DNA from: an uncultured Blautia sp.
GTDB lineage: Bacteria; Bacillota; Clostridia; Lachnospirales; Lachnospiraceae
Assembly: GCF_947654165.1 (NCBI RefSeq)
Contig: NZ_CANTKB010000017.1
Span: 1-64,000, forward strand
Direction: 5' to 3'
DNA: 64,000 bases
Made by a program: the position numbers and the translations under genes. The first letter of the stretch is position 1. Each line of letters opens with the position of its first letter. Of this stretch, positions 53,649-62,435 are shown piece after piece. The notes under the pieces were generated by a model. That model was not told where the DNA came from, made no database searches, and worked only from the letters and a program-made list of their open reading frames with translations.

Positions 53649-54027
53649 GCCAAGCCAGCTCTCCTCTGCCTAAAGAACGGATCATCATCTCAGCAGTTGC
53701 CAGATTTGTTGCCATAGGGATGTTATGTGTATCGCACAGCATAAAAATACGCTTCACATCCGGATCGTGTTTCTGAGGTGCCAACGGCTCACGAAGATAA
53801 ATGACCAAGTCCATCTCATTCTGTTCGATCATAGCACCAAGCTGTTGTTCACCGCCTAAATGTCCTGCCAGAAACTTATGGACAGTAAGATTGGACGCTT
53901 CTTCTATCAATCTTCCTGTAGTTCCTGTTGCATACAGTGTATTTTGAGATAAAATATTCCGATAGGCAATGCAAAAATTCTGCATTAATTTTTTCTTTGA
54001 GTTGTGTGCGATTAATCCAATGTTCAT
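53632..54027 (-). CDS. mgsA: Methylglyoxal synthase-like protein
   Basis: A 131-residue protein that aligns with E. coli MgsA along its length: YATGTTGRLIEEA phosphate site, GHLGGEQQLGAMI and QKHDPDVKRIF. His98 and Asp101 equivalents (H87, D90) are kept, but the catalytic Asp71 is Glu60 and Asp91 is Glu80. Asp-to-Glu changes may keep, alter or lower activity. It lies in the mre-min-rodA cluster, between rodA and the DacA-like gene, each overlapping by a few bases. Confidence 0.82.
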   Translation of the reverse strand: MNIGLIAHNSKKKLMQNFCIAYRNILSQNTLYATGTTGRLIEEASNLTVHKFLAGHLGGEQQLGAMIEQNEMDLVIYLREPLAPQKHDPDVKRIFMLCDTHNIPMATNLATAEMMIRSLGRGELAWREMYR

Positions 54028-55154
54028 GATGATTCTACCTCCCTGTAAATTCTGTATTTTTGTAATCCCACATTTAATACCAGACCCATTCCGATATACA
54101 GGCTGACCAGAGAAGTCAGACCATAGCTGACAAACGGCAGCGGAGTTCCTGTATTGGGCAGGATTTTTGTCACAACGGCAATGTTAATAAAACTCTGCAC
54201 CCCAATAATGGCCGCCACCCCGCAGCAGATCAGCCTGCCGGAGAGATCCTTGGCACGGATTCCTGTTTTGATACATTCGAAAATAATCAGAAGCAGCAGC
54301 AATAGAATGGCCATACAGCCAATAAACCCAAGCTCTTCGCCTGCCACGGAAAAAATAAAGTCTGTCTGGTTCTCTGATACAAAGTTTCCTTTATTTGCAG
54401 AGGCTACTTCGTTATTATTCAGCCCTTTTCCTGTAAGCTGTCCGGAGCCAATTGCCGTCACAGAGTTTTCCTGCTGAAGAACTGCATCGGAATACTCATC
54501 ATCCTCTGAATTCAAAAAAGCCATAATACGGTCTCTCTGATAGGATTTTATCAATTTCTGATCCGGCTGCACTACAATAAATAAAAAGATCACTGCCAGA
54601 GGAACTGCAATCAGTAATGCCCCTCCGATTATTTTATAACTTAACCCTGCAACATAAAGCAGGATACAAAAAATTATAGCAATTGTAATGGTATTTTTCA
54701 AGTCCGGCTGAATCAAAATCAGCACCAGGGGAAGTGCGATTAAAACCGCTGATTTCACTAAAGTATGCAGTGTATTTAAGTCTTCTTCATGATCCATAAA
54801 AAATTTTGCAAAAAACAGAATAATAATGATTTTTGCCAGCTCTGTGGGCTGAAACTGGATTCCTGCAATATTAATCCAGCGCTGGGCACCATTTGCATCT
54901 TTACCAAATAAAATTACGAAAAGCAGCAGTGCCAGATTACCGGCATACATAACCCAGTTAAAATTTAAAATCCAGCTAAAATCCATCAACGATACGGTCA
55001 CCATGACCATAATTCCCAGAATCATACCTGCCAGCTGCCTGTTTCTAAGTGCGGGTTCTGCACTTCCTACCAGCAGCACACCGATGAAGGTCAGCACCAG
55101 TACTGCAAGGACCAATCTGAAATTATAATCACGTAATTTATACTGTCTAATCAT
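54024..55154 (-). CDS. rodA: SEDS glycosyltransferase RodA
   Basis: A 376-residue peptidoglycan polymerase with ten membrane helices. It has QPTELAKIIIILFFAKF, LILIQPDLKNTITI, the outer-loop ENQTDFIFSVAGEELGFIG with the catalytic aspartate, and PNTGTPLPFVSYGLTSLV. Placement with PBP2 and mre genes points to RodA (elongation) rather than FtsW. It overlaps mgsA by four bases. Confidence 0.9.
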   Translation of the reverse strand: MIRQYKLRDYNFRLVLAVLVLTFIGVLLVGSAEPALRNRQLAGMILGIMVMVTVSLMDFSWILNFNWVMYAGNLALLLFVILFGKDANGAQRWINIAGIQFQPTELAKIIIILFFAKFFMDHEEDLNTLHTLVKSAVLIALPLVLILIQPDLKNTITIAIIFCILLYVAGLSYKIIGGALLIAVPLAVIFLFIVVQPDQKLIKSYQRDRIMAFLNSEDDEYSDAVLQQENSVTAIGSGQLTGKGLNNNEVASANKGNFVSENQTDFIFSVAGEELGFIGCMAILLLLLLIIFECIKTGIRAKDLSGRLICCGVAAIIGVQSFINIAVVTKILPNTGTPLPFVSYGLTSLVSLYIGMGLVLNVGLQKYRIYREVESS

Positions 55155-55195
55155 AAAAACACCTTTTTCTTATGGTTCTTAATAGTTTTCTTTCC

Positions 55196-55456
55196 TTATC
55201 TCCAGAAGGAAATCCCGGGAGATGATTTTTCAATCCCTGTCTGCAAAGGAATCTTTGCGGTAAAGGTTGCTGTATCTTTGAGATAACGGATTTCTACACT
55301 GTGTTCCCGTACCGCAAAATATTTATTCACTGCCCGAATCATATCATTCTGAAGCATTGTCATCATTTGTGGAGTACAGTCCAGCCGCTCCGATGTCAGA
55401 AGCAGCTTCAGACGGTCTTTTGCAACATGACCCGATCGTCTGCCTGGAAATCTCAT
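55196..55456 (-). CDS. minE: MinE
   Basis: An 86-residue cell-division topological factor: N-terminal positive stretch, then HVAKDRLKLLLTSERLDCTP and the C-terminal beta-rich half. It stimulates MinD ATPase and drives oscillation. It follows minD after 20 bases. Confidence 0.9.
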   Translation of the reverse strand: MRFPGRRSGHVAKDRLKLLLTSERLDCTPQMMTMLQNDMIRAVNKYFAVREHSVEIRYLKDTATFTAKIPLQTGIEKSSPGISFWR

Positions 55457-55476
55457 AAATCCAGTAACCTCCTTCT

Positions 55477-56265
55477 CTATTTTCGGAACATTTTTGTAAA
55501 GCGTTTAAAAACACCTTTCTTTTCCTGAAAATCCATAAGAGGAATCTCTTCCCCTGTGATTCTCCTGCAGATATTTTCCAACGCTTTTCCTGACAGGGAA
55601 TCTTTTCCGCACAAAGGTTCTCCCTGATTGGTAGCTATCACAACCGCTTCATCATCCGGTATGGCCCCCAGTAAATCTACTGCAAGGATTTCTGTCACAT
55701 CTTCCACTGACATCATTTCTCCCCGTCTTACCATATCCATACGAAGCCGGTTAATGATCAACTCAATCTTCGGCATTTCATGTGCCTGCAAAAGACCAAT
55801 GATGCGGTCTGCATCACGAATAGCTGAGACTTCCGGTGTAGTCACCACAATAGCTCTTCCTGCCCCTGCAATGGCGTTTTTAAAGCCCTGCTCAATTCCT
55901 GCCGGACAATCCAGGATAATATAGTCAAATTCTTCTGCCAGAGCCTCCGTAAGCTTCACCATCTGCTCCGGAGTAATGGCGGTTTTGTCCTTTGTCTGTG
56001 CAGACGGAAGCAAAAACAACGTATCACACTGTTTGTCCCGGATCAATGCCTGCTTCATTCTGCAGCTTCCTTCAATCACATCAATAAGATTATAGACAAT
56101 CCTGTTTTCCAGTCCAAGAACCACATCCAGATTCCTTAACCCTATGTCTGTGTCTACCACTACAACCTTTTTGTTCAGCTTGGCAAGTCCAAGACCAATG
56201 TTTGCTGTTACCGTTGTTTTTCCAACACCGCCCTTACCCGATGTTACAACAATGATTTCACTCAT
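55477..56265 (-). CDS. minD: Septum-site ATPase MinD
   Basis: A 262-residue deviant-Walker ATPase: SGKGGVGKTT, VVDTDIGLRNLDVV, YIILDCPAGIEQG, and a C-terminal amphipathic helix (KKGVFKRFTKMFRK) for membrane binding. It positions the division inhibitor. minC is not present: PBP2 ends 45 bases upstream, a spot where many Lachnospiraceae have minC. Confidence 0.94.
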   Translation of the reverse strand: MSEIIVVTSGKGGVGKTTVTANIGLGLAKLNKKVVVVDTDIGLRNLDVVLGLENRIVYNLIDVIEGSCRMKQALIRDKQCDTLFLLPSAQTKDKTAITPEQMVKLTEALAEEFDYIILDCPAGIEQGFKNAIAGAGRAIVVTTPEVSAIRDADRIIGLLQAHEMPKIELIINRLRMDMVRRGEMMSVEDVTEILAVDLLGAIPDDEAVVIATNQGEPLCGKDSLSGKALENICRRITGEEIPLMDFQEKKGVFKRFTKMFRK

Positions 56266-56310
56266 ACCAGATCCTCCTGATTTTCTATTTTCTGCTCTTT
56301 TGTGCTTTTT

Positions 56311-59217
56311 TTAATCGGTACGTGTACTGGACAAATCTGTCGACGTTGCCGCTCCGGTAACGATTTCTGATTCATCTGCAAGCTTGTACTTATAACGGAG
56401 GATATCTTTTGCTACTTCTACTGCATTGGAGGATGCATATCCATTACCAATGCGGACTGCCATACCGATTTCCGGCTCGTCAAACGGTGCAAAGCCTATG
56501 AAAAGGGCATGGGAGGGCCGGCTCATATCTTCCTGAGCTGTACCGGTTTTTCCTGCAACTGAAACGCCCAGATTACTGAGATAGACATTGTTCTTTGCCA
56601 CGCCCCGCATTCCCTGATGTACCAGGTCCCAGGTGTGGTCAGAAACATCCATGTCTCCGTTTACAGTGGGAGTATAATCCTCTATGATCTCTCCATCGGA
56701 ATCCGTTACTTTATCTAAAAGGGACAGCTCATAGCTGGTTCCCCGGCTCGCTATAGCAGTCACATATCTGGCAAGCTGTGACGTTGTCATATTATGGTTA
56801 CCCTGTCCAAAGGAACTGCGGATCGCATCGGTATCCGAAAACTTCGGTGATTCTTCAAACAGTTCCAGTCCTGATTTTTCAGTAAGTCCAAACATTTCTG
56901 CATATTTTTCCAGTTTCTGAAGACCAAGTTCATTGGAAAACTTTCCGTCATCATCTGTACCAAGATCATACGCAACCTGTCCCATAAATACGTTGCAGGA
57001 ATTGGTGATTCCTGATACTACATTCATATATCCATGACCGGATCTAAGCCAGCAGTTTGGTCCATTGGAAATCTTATCAAATTTTCCTGTACATAATACC
57101 GTATAACCATCTGTAACAATTCCTTCTTCCATGCCTGCCACTGCAGTGACCACCTTAAACGTAGAACCAGGTGCCGTCAACTGCTGTGTTGCCTTGTTAT
57201 AAAATGGTCTGGATAAATCCTGATTTAGCTTTGCAAAATAGTCGGTATCCATGTTATTGGCAAGACGGTTATTATCATATCCCGGATAAGTAACACAGGC
57301 AAGGGTTTCTCCCGTATTCACATCGGTAATAACCACGGAACCGGAACAAGGATCCAATGCAAGCTGTGCCGGTGTGATTTCCAGACTGCTGATTTTCTGT
57401 ATCATAAAATCATAAGCACGTTTTGTCCCATTTTCCAGAGCACGGTAGGTATCTTCATCTGGTTCCAGCACTCCCTGGTCATATAACAGCATACAAAGCT
57501 GTGCACCGGACAAAACGTCCTCATGCAGCATATATTTATACAGAATTTTTGAAAAGCCTCTATCATCTGTCAATGCTTCTGTAAGATAATCAGCCAGGGC
57601 ATTATAGACTTCTGTGGTATCCAGATATTCCCCTTCTGCAGAAAACTTTGAAATATCTACCCAGTTTTTACCTGCTGCATAAGTAAGGAAATCCTTTAAA
57701 CTAATGGATTCTTCCTCCGTCCATGCTATATAGGTAGCATCTGTAGAATCAATCTGTGCAGAGGAAAGAATTCCTGTCTTGTTCATTAAAAAGGTGTTTA
57801 CCAGGTAGCTCTGATATTCCTGCATTTCTTTTGGCAAATCTTTATAGGCAGCCGGATTTTCCTTGGTCAGTTCTTCTTTCAGTTCAGCAAAAACTTCTTT
57901 CTGTTTCTGCTGAAAAAGACTGTACACCCGTTTCTCCAGTTCCGTGGCATCCTCTGCCTTAAAATGGCTGATATCCAGTACATTATTTTCAATCAATGCA
58001 TTATAAACATCGTAAATCGGTGTCCTGATGTTTGCGGTATCTGCTGTTCCTGTTTCTAAACCGTCCAGTTTGAATTCCTTTGCATTGATAATCGTTGCCG
58101 ACAAAATTCCTGCGATTTTCTGTTCCAGAATATCGTAGCAAATTTTCTGCAAGTCCGAATCAATGGTCAGATATACATCATTCCCCGAGGAAGGCTCCAC
58201 TCTGGATGACTCATTAATGTCCAGAACTTTTCCCATGGTATCCACAAAAACGGTTTCCGAACCGTCCTTTCCCTGAAGCTTTGTCTCCATGGTCTGCTCA
58301 ATTCCCGATTTACCGATTACCGCATCCGCTGCATACTTGCCGCCCTGTTTACGGAGTTCCTCCAATTCCTGGGCATCTGCTTTACCGGTATATCCGATAA
58401 TAGGAGCCAGACTCTCTGCATTTTTGTAAACACGAATAGAATCCTCTGTTATGTCTACTCCCTGCAACTCATCCTTGTACTCCATAACTTCTGCCACGGT
58501 CTCTTCACTGACATTGGTCGCTATTGTGACAGGTACATACTTCTTAAATCCATTGGTAGATAAAATATAACGGATTTTAACAATTTCCAATGTTTCTTCC
58601 GCAGTGAAAGATTCCGGAAGTCCATGGGCACTTAACTCTTCTTTTGTATACGGTTTCTTGTTGTCTACCAGGGCAAAACGCTGCTCACCGGACAGATATT
58701 CCATATCTTCTTTTGCAGATGCATTCAGTTTCTTTTCATCCAGTTTATCAATATAGGCTTCCCCATAAATATCGGCCTTAAATCGGTCAAGAGTAAACCC
58801 ATCTGCATCAAATCCGTAGGAGCCATCCTCCTCCAAGACAATATGAAAGGTAATGTCTGTGCTTTCCTGATTTTTTTTCAAAATATTTAAAAGCTCATAG
58901 GCTATATGATTCAAAGTAAGATTTTTTTCTCTGGTAGAATCATAGGTTCCGTTATCTTCCAGGATAATAGAATACGAAAGCTGATTATAAGCCAGAGGTT
59001 TCCCGTTTCTATCCAGAATATTTCCCCTGGTTCCTTTCAGGGTACGTTCCTTTGTGATGCTGAGTTCAAAATTATCTGCATACTCCTCTCCATGAATGAT
59101 CTGAAGGGAAAAAAGTCTCTGAATCAGTACCACAAACATAGCACAAAACACAAGTACAAGAACTGTGGTTCTTTTTAATCTGATTTTTTTTATTAGCTTT
59201 TTTATTTTCTTAACCAA
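56311..59217 (-). CDS. mrdA: Penicillin-binding protein 2 (elongasome transpeptidase)
   Basis: A 968-residue transpeptidase with one N-terminal helix (about 16-38), the pedestal/dimer domain (about 50-345), and a C-terminal transpeptidase. Active site: Ser685 in PGSTFK, SCN in ITNSCNVF, and Lys890 in AGKTGTAQ. Between YLTIDSDLQKICYDIL (about 350) and GSVVITDVNTGETL (about 620) lies a large insertion of about 250 residues not found in E. coli PBP2 (633 residues). It pairs with RodA. It overlaps mreD by 16 bases. Confidence 0.93.
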   Translation of the reverse strand: MVKKIKKLIKKIRLKRTTVLVLVFCAMFVVLIQRLFSLQIIHGEEYADNFELSITKERTLKGTRGNILDRNGKPLAYNQLSYSIILEDNGTYDSTREKNLTLNHIAYELLNILKKNQESTDITFHIVLEEDGSYGFDADGFTLDRFKADIYGEAYIDKLDEKKLNASAKEDMEYLSGEQRFALVDNKKPYTKEELSAHGLPESFTAEETLEIVKIRYILSTNGFKKYVPVTIATNVSEETVAEVMEYKDELQGVDITEDSIRVYKNAESLAPIIGYTGKADAQELEELRKQGGKYAADAVIGKSGIEQTMETKLQGKDGSETVFVDTMGKVLDINESSRVEPSSGNDVYLTIDSDLQKICYDILEQKIAGILSATIINAKEFKLDGLETGTADTANIRTPIYDVYNALIENNVLDISHFKAEDATELEKRVYSLFQQKQKEVFAELKEELTKENPAAYKDLPKEMQEYQSYLVNTFLMNKTGILSSAQIDSTDATYIAWTEEESISLKDFLTYAAGKNWVDISKFSAEGEYLDTTEVYNALADYLTEALTDDRGFSKILYKYMLHEDVLSGAQLCMLLYDQGVLEPDEDTYRALENGTKRAYDFMIQKISSLEITPAQLALDPCSGSVVITDVNTGETLACVTYPGYDNNRLANNMDTDYFAKLNQDLSRPFYNKATQQLTAPGSTFKVVTAVAGMEEGIVTDGYTVLCTGKFDKISNGPNCWLRSGHGYMNVVSGITNSCNVFMGQVAYDLGTDDDGKFSNELGLQKLEKYAEMFGLTEKSGLELFEESPKFSDTDAIRSSFGQGNHNMTTSQLARYVTAIASRGTSYELSLLDKVTDSDGEIIEDYTPTVNGDMDVSDHTWDLVHQGMRGVAKNNVYLSNLGVSVAGKTGTAQEDMSRPSHALFIGFAPFDEPEIGMAVRIGNGYASSNAVEVAKDILRYKYKLADESEIVTGAATSTDLSSTRTD

Positions 59218-59735
59218 ATGGAATCTCTCTCTTTCATTTCCAGCTCTGTCAATTTCTGATTCAGCAAAAATAACAGTTTATACAATACAACAGTTACCAG
59301 CACCGTATAAATCATTTCCGGAATAATAATTCTTCTGAAATAATAAAAAAAATGGATTCTTCCACGCATCAAAAATTGAAATCCGTAAATCATGATTCCG
59401 TACAGCAGATCACCTGCTGCCACGAGCATCAGAGGAACACGGATTTCTTCCCCGTAAAAAACTTTGCAGCAGCATCCGGCAATATAACCGATACACAGAT
59501 AAATCAGGGCATAAAATCCCAATAGATATCCATAGAAAATGTCCATTAAAATCCCACTGAAAAATCCAATCCACAGCCCTGTCTTCTTTCCCCGCATAAA
59601 TCCAAGAGAAACAATGAGAATCAGCATCAGATTCGGTACAATAGAGCCAATCGAGATGGCCTGGAACACGGTACTCTGAAGGATAAAACAGACTAGAATC
59701 ATGGCTGCCAAAGCAGCCCTGTATTTCAGTTTCAT
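59202..59735 (-). CDS. mreD: Rod shape-determining protein MreD
   Basis: A 177-residue membrane protein with five or six helices, LQSTVFQAISIGSIVPNLMLI and GFMRGKKTGLWIGFFSGILMDIFYG as in MreD. It overlaps mreC by four bases and mrdA by 16, giving tight coupling of the elongasome genes. Confidence 0.9.
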   Translation of the reverse strand: MKLKYRAALAAMILVCFILQSTVFQAISIGSIVPNLMLILIVSLGFMRGKKTGLWIGFFSGILMDIFYGYLLGFYALIYLCIGYIAGCCCKVFYGEEIRVPLMLVAAGDLLYGIMIYGFQFLMRGRIHFFYYFRRIIIPEMIYTVLVTVVLYKLLFLLNQKLTELEMKERDSIWLRK

Positions 59736-60592
59736 TCAGAATCCCCTTTCTGCTGTTTAAGTTCTTTGATTACCAGAACCTCACTTAAATGTTCAAAATT
59801 CACAACCGGTGTCAAAGTCCCTGTCTTTGTCAGATTATTAGGATCTTCTTTGATCTCACTGACATATCCAATGAGAATGCCGGGCAAGAATTTCTCACTG
59901 ACATCAGAAGTAATGATTTTTTCACCTTCCTGAATCTTGTCATCCTCATCCTTCAAATGAATAAATTGAAGCTTGCCTTCATCAATCAGTCTGAGATCAC
60001 CTGCCACAATACAACGGTCTGAAGTGCTCATCGTCATGGAACTGACATTGCTGGAATCATCAATAATAGAACGCACTGTCGCCCAGTTGCTGCCGGCTTC
60101 CGTGACAATTCCAACCAGACCGCTTCCGGCGATCACATTGCAGTCTTTCTGAACACCGTCCTTTGTTCCTTTATTAATCGTAAAGTTTGAAAACCAGTTT
60201 CCGGCATCCATGGAAATCACATTTGCAGCTACTTTATCATACTGGCTGTAATCCTGATCCAACTCATATAGCTTCTGCAGACGTTCCAGTTCACTGATGC
60301 TCTGAGTAAGACGGCTGTTCTCAGAAGTCAGCTCATCCACTTTTTTCTGAAGTTTTTTATTTTCTTTCACTAATGCCTGTTTATTCTGGATTCCTGACGT
60401 AGCTCCATCCAAAGCAGTCCCAATGGCATTGATTCCTTTCTGGAAAGGAACAATCACGTACCCTGCAGCATTTCTTACTGTACTTACAGGGAATTTAACG
60501 GCTGCTGCAAAGACCATCAGACTAATACAGACTACAATCATCGCAGCAAAAACATGTTTGCTCTTTAATGTCCAATTATGCTTTTTTTTCAT
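59732..60592 (-). CDS. mreC: Rod shape-determining protein MreC
   Basis: A 286-residue protein with one N-terminal helix (about 14-33), a coiled coil (about 70-112), and the outer beta-barrel domain (VISMDAGNWFSNFTINKGTKDGV, GLVGIVTEAGSNWATVRSIID). It links MreB to the cell-wall machinery. Confidence 0.93.
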   Translation of the reverse strand: MKKKHNWTLKSKHVFAAMIVVCISLMVFAAAVKFPVSTVRNAAGYVIVPFQKGINAIGTALDGATSGIQNKQALVKENKKLQKKVDELTSENSRLTQSISELERLQKLYELDQDYSQYDKVAANVISMDAGNWFSNFTINKGTKDGVQKDCNVIAGSGLVGIVTEAGSNWATVRSIIDDSSNVSSMTMSTSDRCIVAGDLRLIDEGKLQFIHLKDEDDKIQEGEKIITSDVSEKFLPGILIGYVSEIKEDPNNLTKTGTLTPVVNFEHLSEVLVIKELKQQKGDSE

Positions 60593-60643
60593 TTCTAAAA
60601 CCTCAGCTTTTCTTGTTGCTGATTGCCCTCGGCAATCTGGTAA

Positions 60644-61633
60644 TTATTTTACCCATTTGTGCAGGGTACGATTTCCGATAATTTCTTTCAGGCCGCATAC
60701 TGTGCACAGCTCATAGCGGCTGGACAATCGTACCTTTTGTCCCGTCTCCTGGCTGATAAACCAGTCAATGTCCGGGATCCTCGTTGTTCCTCCTGCAAGA
60801 AAAATCCCCTGTTCAGCAATATTCTGCCTCATCTGAGGAGGTGTTCTCTCCAGGAAGAACCTGATCTCTTCACAGATGTTCCGAATAGGCGGTACTATGG
60901 TTTCATAAATCATATCCGAAGGAATGATTCCTTCCCTTGGAAGACCACTGAGACTGTCAATTCCTACCGCCTTTCTCGCCTCTCGGATATCTTCCTTTAA
61001 ATATGCCAGAGAAAGCTTCAGTCTTCTGGCAGTTCTGTTACCTATATGGAGGTTGTGCTGCTTGCGTACCTCATTGACAATAGCCTCATTCAGCTGCTTG
61101 CCGCCTATCTGGATAATCTTGCTGAGCACCACTTTTCCCTGTTCTATCACAGAAATTTCCGTGCTCTGAGCACCAATATTTACGATCATGGTTCCTTTTG
61201 TATGATTAATAGGAATACCAAGAGCCACCGCATCTGCGATGGTCTTGTTTACCATATAAATCTTATTTTTCCGGTTGGAATTTCCTATCGTATAGTAGGC
61301 TCTCTGCTCAATCTCCGATAAATCTGAGGGTACCGCAAGATATAGATTATTACTGAATCTGCCATCCCCTCCGCTTTTTTCAAGTAAAGCCTGCAAGACC
61401 ATCTCCGTATGGGTGACGTCTGCAATCTTTCCAAAAGCCATGGGTGAGATCACAGATACATTAGATGGATTTTTTTCGTACATTCCATATGCATCGTTCC
61501 CAACAGCCAGAATCTGTTTCTGATTTCTGATGGCAATCATATTTTTTTCTGTAATAATGGTATCCTGTTCCTGTGAATAGATTTTCACAGTGCTGGTTCC
61601 AAGATCGACTCCAAAAGTCTTATGAAATGGCAT
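60644..61633 (-). CDS. mreB: MreB-like protein with altered ATPase site
   Basis: A 329-residue actin-like protein. Phosphate-1 loop GVDLGTSTVKIY is kept, as are LPREG, VNEVRK and EQGIFLAGGTTRIPDID. The phosphate-2 loop, DIGGGT in MreB, reads N152-I-G-A-Q-S157, and the catalytic EEP of the connecting helix (IEEPMAAAIG) reads V128-N-K-T131. Both acidic catalytic positions are lost. It likely binds nucleotide but hydrolysis is doubtful. First gene of the mreBCD-mrdA set; ribosome site GGGGAG before ATG 61633. Confidence 0.88.
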   Translation of the reverse strand: MPFHKTFGVDLGTSTVKIYSQEQDTIITEKNMIAIRNQKQILAVGNDAYGMYEKNPSNVSVISPMAFGKIADVTHTEMVLQALLEKSGGDGRFSNNLYLAVPSDLSEIEQRAYYTIGNSNRKNKIYMVNKTIADAVALGIPINHTKGTMIVNIGAQSTEISVIEQGKVVLSKIIQIGGKQLNEAIVNEVRKQHNLHIGNRTARRLKLSLAYLKEDIREARKAVGIDSLSGLPREGIIPSDMIYETIVPPIRNICEEIRFFLERTPPQMRQNIAEQGIFLAGGTTRIPDIDWFISQETGQKVRLSSRYELCTVCGLKEIIGNRTLHKWVK

Positions 61634-61653
61634 GTGAATGCTCCCCTTATCTT

Positions 61654-62358
61654 TTATAACGTTTCAAAAATCCCCTGCTGGCGGAAACTCAGATAACTGC
61701 AGTCTCCAATGATAATATGATCCAGAAGAGGAATTCCCAGTATTTCCCCCGCACATTTGACACGCCCGGTAACCTCCAGATCTGCCTTACTGGGCGATGG
61801 ATCTCCACTGGGATGATTATGTATTAAAATAATTCCCACTGCATGATACGAAAAAGCAGTAAGAAAAATTTCTCTTGGATTTACCAGAGAACTGTTTACC
61901 GTACCTTTAAAAATCATCTCCTCCCCAAGAAGATGATTTTTCGTGTCCAACATCATACACAAAAGCTGTTCTTGTTCTTCGTGACGCAGTTTTTCCATAT
62001 AGTAATCAGCAATCGTCTGGGGATGATTCAAAGAAAGCCCTTTTCTGGCACTTCTTCCTGCAATTCTTTTGGAAAGTTCTCCGATACATTTAATCTGCAC
62101 AGCCTTTACTTGTCCGATTCCCCTGACCGACTGAAGCTGTGCCATGCTCACCTGATGCAGCCCCAACAGTCCTTCCTTATCTTTCGAAAGCTTCAGTACC
62201 TCTTCTGCCATAGCCACGGAAGTACTACCCTTTGTTCCTGTTCTCAAAAGAACCGCCAACAGTTCTGCATCTGTCAACGCATGTGCACCGAAACGGACAC
62301 ATTTTTCATACGGCCGGTCCTGCTCCGGCAATTCCTTCATGGTTTTATATTCTGTCAT
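61654..62358 (-). CDS. radC: RadC family JAB1/MPN-domain protein
   Basis: A 234-residue protein with an N-terminal helix-hairpin-helix (LHQVSMAQLQSVRGIGQVKA) and a JAMM metalloprotease motif ILIHNHPSGDPSPSKAD. It is next to mreB in many bacteria; despite the name its part in DNA repair is doubtful. 20 bases ahead of mreB. Confidence 0.94.
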   Translation of the reverse strand: MTEYKTMKELPEQDRPYEKCVRFGAHALTDAELLAVLLRTGTKGSTSVAMAEEVLKLSKDKEGLLGLHQVSMAQLQSVRGIGQVKAVQIKCIGELSKRIAGRSARKGLSLNHPQTIADYYMEKLRHEEQEQLLCMMLDTKNHLLGEEMIFKGTVNSSLVNPREIFLTAFSYHAVGIILIHNHPSGDPSPSKADLEVTGRVKCAGEILGIPLLDHIIIGDCSYLSFRQQGIFETL

Positions 62359-62435
62359 AAATGCTATGCTCTCTTCAGCATCTTTACGGCTTTCGCAGGT
62401 TCATTGTAGCACAGATTAAAAACGATGTATATGCC

